Of a stretch of DNA of 64,000 bases, positions 60,056 to 64,000 are shown piece by piece. The translations under genes and the position numbers were made by a program. This DNA is from Agaricus subrufescens (taxonomy: Eukaryota > Basidiomycota > Agaricomycetes > Agaricales > Agaricaceae), in contig CM057064.1 in NCBI GenBank assembly GCA_029945375.1, positions 744,001-808,000 on the forward strand, given 5' to 3'. Each line of letters starts with the position of its first letter. Within the stretch, counting starts at the first letter, position 1. The notes under the pieces are model-generated. The model had not been told where the DNA came from, ran no database searches, and saw only the letters and a program-made list of their open reading frames with translations.

Positions 60056-60595
60056 TTAGAAATAGAAAAATGACGCACCGAGAGGTATAACAAAGCCTAC
60101 TCTCATCGCGTCTACTTGTCCATGTTGCCATACATTGCCTGCGAAGAACTCGAGCTCGAAATCGTCGGCTTCAGTGTATATGACCAGGCTGCCGAACTTG
60201 CGGTGCTGGCCGTCGTAAAGCGAGATCTGAAGGCGCGGCTCCCCTTGGTATGTGCTATGAAGGGTCAGAGCGGTAAGTGAACAATGTATAACACTCACCT
60301 TAAGAAGACATCGCTGCCAATCGCGATGTTCGATTTTGGTGAGCGCAAGGCTCGGTGAATGCTGGTGCTAGAATAGAGGTAGTAGGTGAAAATTAAGAAT
60401 AGATAGCAAGACTCACCCGATGAGCCCTCGCAAAGGGCGCTGCAATCCGTGAGTCGAGCCATACTCTTCTACCCTCGTCCATATCCCGCGAATGACCGGT
60501 CGAACGACGGCCGGCACTCCTTCCTTCTCGAGAGTCTTCCTCTTGAGGGTTTCGTTGTACATGTGAACGGTGAAGGCCACTTGTTGATGCGCCAT
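60056..60595 (-). CDS. Small KDZ-element protein, copy 2
   Basis: Mirror image of the gene at 51228-51767, with the same ATG (60595), splice sites and stop (60056-60058), and no coding difference seen. Conservation of this unrecognised gene in both copies mainly reflects how recent the transposition was. Confidence 0.55.
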
Positions 60596-61019
60596 GGCGG
60601 GGTGTGATGGCGGGATGGGGTGATGGTGATGGTTGCAGAAGAGAGCCGCCTCTTTTGGTTTTCACTTAATAAATCAGACAAATGTTCTCGCGGGCGATTA
60701 TGGTATGTAAGACGCAACTTTCCCTGTCTATCCTGTTCGGTCGCCATTGACGCGACCTACACGTTGCTATTGCCGGTAAGTGGTGAACGATGAACGATGA
60801 TTTCTAGGGCTTTGAAAGCATTCGAAGTTCTGATGGCCACATCTATTCACGACGCCCAAAAGGAGGGCTCGATTACTACATCGAGAGTAGCGAGGGATGG
60901 ATTGTTTGAGGAAAAGATACGATACTATTAAAAACTGATTTAAGCATCATCATTGCCACGTTATTTCCTGATCATAAAGGGTCAATTGGATCTTTTAGGG
61001 CTGAATAAATTGCAATAAC

Positions 61020-64000
61020 TTACGCGTTCCATTGTGACAAGCAATTAGCGGCATGTTTTGAATACATGTTTGCCTGTCGCGAAGCATAAGCCGAATAACC
61101 TTTTACGCCCCCATTCAGAGTAGCCAGGTGCCTCCACACTTCGTCCATTTGCACAAAGGAGCAATGTGTTCGACGAAATTCCTCCTCTAATATTTCAAGT
61201 TCTTCCCGAAGTCTGTCCACAGCTGCCCTTTCACGATGCCACCGAACACGTTTCACTAGGAGTGAACTTAATAAATGTGGAATCCAAAGAGGAACAAAAC
61301 ACACGTCCTATTGTCCACTCGTCGGAGGACATACTTTCTGGACGGCCGACTGACCAAAACCAGGGGTTCTGTGTCGATGAATCTCCGGTTCGATGGGGAA
61401 TGAAAAGGTTTTTCCCCCATAGCTGCTCTACCTGCAACTTTTGAAATCCCTCAGTAGCGCGAGGTCCGAGGATGGTTAGGTGCTCGAAACAACGGCAATA
61501 CTCTTCCTTGATGTCGAGCATTCGGGAGCGAATCTCCGCGAGAATTCTTTGTGAACGCGTAGCAATACTCTGGCTACTCGCGTTAATCCGCTTCTCTGTC
61601 TGGGCGTGATTATATTCATGAATCGTGTCTCTCAGGTCGGAGAGAACATCAAAAGCATGAGCTCGTCGAAGTGCTGTCTCTATTTCTGTGGCTTTTGTGA
61701 GATTGTACATTTTGCGCTCACCAGGAGTAAAAGATGACGGTAGCCACAAAGGAGTTGTTGAAGGTACTTCGTCGTTGGTGCCCAACAGAAGCTTGATGAA
61801 GGGGAAAACTTTGTGCTGTTCTGTTCTCCATGTTTGGAGGAGATGCGTTAGGTGCTTGTAGTCGACGGCTTCGTTCGAATCCTCCGATTGACGATGAGTT
61901 GCTCTGCAGTGATTTAAAAATAGAACTGTTTAAAAGTTAAAAGACGTACTGCAGGGCTTCTATCTCAAGACCACGCCGAATGAACTCTACTAGTTGGGTG
62001 GATTTATTTCCGCTCTGATGCTCATGTGATGCTGGAATTGCTTGTTGCCGTGTCGGCACTGGAGCGCGCAAAAATAAGAATTGTTGGACAGTAATAGGGA
62101 CCTGGCTTACGTACTTGTGCCTTGTACCTGATATAACTCGGATTTGGAGGATTTGCCCTCCATTGCCCGCCATGATTCTATTAACCCGGGGGGTATAGAC
62201 GAAGTCAATGCATCGAGGGCGGCCTTTTTTTCTGCATATGATGTTTGAGTGCGACGACGACGTTGTGACAAATCAGAAGCTGGAGGCGGTTCTATTAGTA
62301 AGAAAAAAAGTAATGACGTGTACTCACATAGTTGGCGTAACTTGCCAAAATTATGATGGCCATTGAAACTGTCCAACGTTTCATGTCGATGGCCTGGATT
62401 TTGCTCTTTTGAAGGAAGCGGCGTGATTCTGCTCGGACCACGCGCTCTCTATCCCCTCGCCATGTGTCATGCCTGAGTGAGGTTCGTAAACGAAGGAATG
62501 GTTGATCTGGCACTCGACGTTGTGCCCGTTTATGTGCATTTTTGGTACGCAGCCACGGATCCTCTTGAGCAAGGGAGCGTATTGAGGTAAATTAGCAGTA
62601 ATACGATAGGGAAGATTTATGTGATATTGGCACCATATATCGTAGCTGACAGAGATCCAGCGTTGCTTGAATCCTTCTGTCCCAAGAGCATGCATCAGCG
62701 CATAATCTGTTTTAACATAACTTTGAAACGTCGAATTCAATGAGGATGATCGACAGGTAAAACACTTACGCTTCTCCCTTCTCAAGATCAGCCATGCCTT
62801 GCGGCAAATAAAACCCATGCCGAGCACACTGTATCGCGATTACTCCCGAAACCTCAGCATCCTTGAACTTTGACCGATTTTGTTGTTTGACGGCCTTGAG
62901 TTTGGCGCATAGGGAATTCTTATAGGAGCAGCTGTTAGTTCGTATTCAACAGAGGAATGTTTACAATACATACGTCGACCTCATTCCTTAGGGATGTGAT
63001 ATATTCTTGGTACTCGCTCTCCTCAACGAAATACCCATTTCCCGCATTGAGTGATTTGTCTAAGCGATCGTAGATTTTCTTCTTTCTCTGAAGACGGAAG
63101 TTACCATCTGCCGAGAGAAAAAGAGTATACTTATGCCTGATTTTGGATTTGTTGAGCACCAACACCCTGTGACGTTAGACAACACTTACAGGTCTTCATC
63201 CAGAGCTGAAGCAACCACCTCTTCCTCGACATTAAACCCGACCTCAGGACAAGCAGGGCATCGAAGGGCGAGGCATCCCGCTCGTCTATGAGACAGCACC
63301 GCATCGATATTGAAGTCTTGTCCAGAGCGGCGACGAATCATTAGGTGACGCCAAATGCGGATTACGACTTTGAATTCTTTATAGTAAGGCTACTGCTATT
63401 TAGATAACCGACAAAGTATAGATAACACCATGGACTTACATATATTGGGAATGCAGCGCTGGTATAGTCGTTAAGTGCTTTGCAATAATCATAATTCGAA
63501 GACTTTGCATTGAGGGAATGTCGATCAAAGTCATCGAGAACCGCAAACGTGAAAACACTTTGTGGAAGGTCGAGGGTTGGCGGAAACAGTTGGTGTCGTA
63601 TAAGCTGCAGAGCCTTGTCTTGCCTACGGTAAATAGGCATACAGTGACAGTAAAGGATTTTACAGGTGTGAATGCCATTCGTGTGTACCACGGCAAAGTT
63701 GTTGGGATTGTCGTTATTGCTGGGACAACGAATACCTTGGTGACCCAAGTATAAAACGTATCCTAGGTCACTCAAGGCCCACTTCTCGAAGAAAGAGCCC
63801 GTCCACTTTTGAATGCGATGAAAGGGGTGGCCGCGGTGGCACTTAACTATACAGTCAGAGCAGAGCGGGTGGTAAGTAAAGCAATCGAGACATCTGTAGA
63901 CAGCTTTCCGCTCGCCGTCAGCCACATCGCTGTCGATTTGGCTTGGTGGCGAGGTGCTACATGAGGAACACCTCTTGTGTACTGCTTCATCGGCCTCGAG
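61020..64000 (-). pseudogene. KDZ transposase, copy 2, frameshifted and partial
   Basis: Reverse-complement copy of the transposase at 47469-50803. Exon 1 and the start of exon 2 lie beyond 64000. A 2-bp deletion near 62409 (ACGAAAGAGC became AAAAGAGC) shifts the frame a few residues after the EQNHAASF motif, just downstream of the catalytic Glu, and leads to an early stop (ends KRAKSRPST). The rest, including Asp365 and Asp486 equivalents and the C-terminal exons, is unchanged. This copy probably cannot make active enzyme but could be mobilised by the intact one. Confidence 0.88.

Larger units (their letters stand above)
59768..64000 (-). mobile_element. KDZ-superfamily DNA transposon, copy 2, inverted and running off the window
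   Basis: Begins with the terminal repeat CAGGGATGGAATAAGCGAGG at 59768 and is the reverse complement of 47821-52055, minus one CG dinucleotide. The flank before it (GTGCTCTTAA) differs from that of copy 1, so it is a separate insertion. Its other end lies outside the window. Confidence 0.9.

Overview
The window reads as nuclear DNA of a mushroom-forming basidiomycete (Agaricomycetes). The reasons are genes cut by many 48-65 nt introns, a DUF6699 pair, a fungal beta-trefoil peptidase inhibitor, Phi-type GST, WW-like/transmembrane paralogues, EBP (EXPERA) sterol-isomerase-type genes and KDZ transposases with a CxC2 cysteine cluster. All exon models were built by hand from splice signals and reading-frame continuity, with no database search. 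I do not name a species.

Layout. 1-20.5 kb is mostly ordinary gene space: tRNA-Ile (0.92 kb), two tandem DUF6699 genes (4.0 and 5.7 kb), a four-exon inhibitor gene on the minus strand (7.15-7.84 kb), an F-box-like gene (9.66 kb), a roughly 170-bp tandem repeat (12.0 kb), carnitine acetyltransferase (12.86-14.87 kb, minus), an ARID-domain protein (15.0-18.0 kb, minus) and a GST (19.6-20.45 kb).

21.5-37.7 kb is a multigene region. It holds three minus-strand paralogues of a WW-like protein with C-terminal membrane helices (A, B, C). Two of them belong to a tandemly duplicated block of about 6 kb, WW gene / EBP / small Cys-tailed gene. In the second block EBP has decayed (a 13-bp frameshifting deletion in exon 1), and an 832-bp MITE with terminal inverted repeats sits in the small gene. 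A fourth WW paralogue (D) lies at 55.2-57.6 kb.

37.7-52.06 kb looks like one very large KDZ-superfamily DNA transposon of about 14.4 kb. Related terminal inverted repeats and arrays of AATCGTGATTAT-like palindromes lie at both ends. Inside are an apparently intact 10-exon, 959-aa KDZ transposase, a Spt5-like NGN/KOW gene with an early in-frame stop, a multi-exon putative DNA-binding protein, a GRF-like zinc-finger gene, a protein with a SUMO-interacting-type tail and a conserved small 3'-end gene. At least the last 4.23 kb of the same element recurs in inverted orientation at 59.77-64.0 kb and runs off the window. The two copies differ in length by one 2-bp deletion that frameshifts the second transposase. 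A tRNA-Pro with a 13-nt intron lies between them at 53.4 kb.

The metabolic genes (CAT2, GST, EBP), chromatin gene (ARID) and protein-turnover gene (F-box-like) show no operon-like link. The 21-64 kb part is a transposon- and duplication-driven accessory region, and the multi-gene KDZ element is the most interesting object here.
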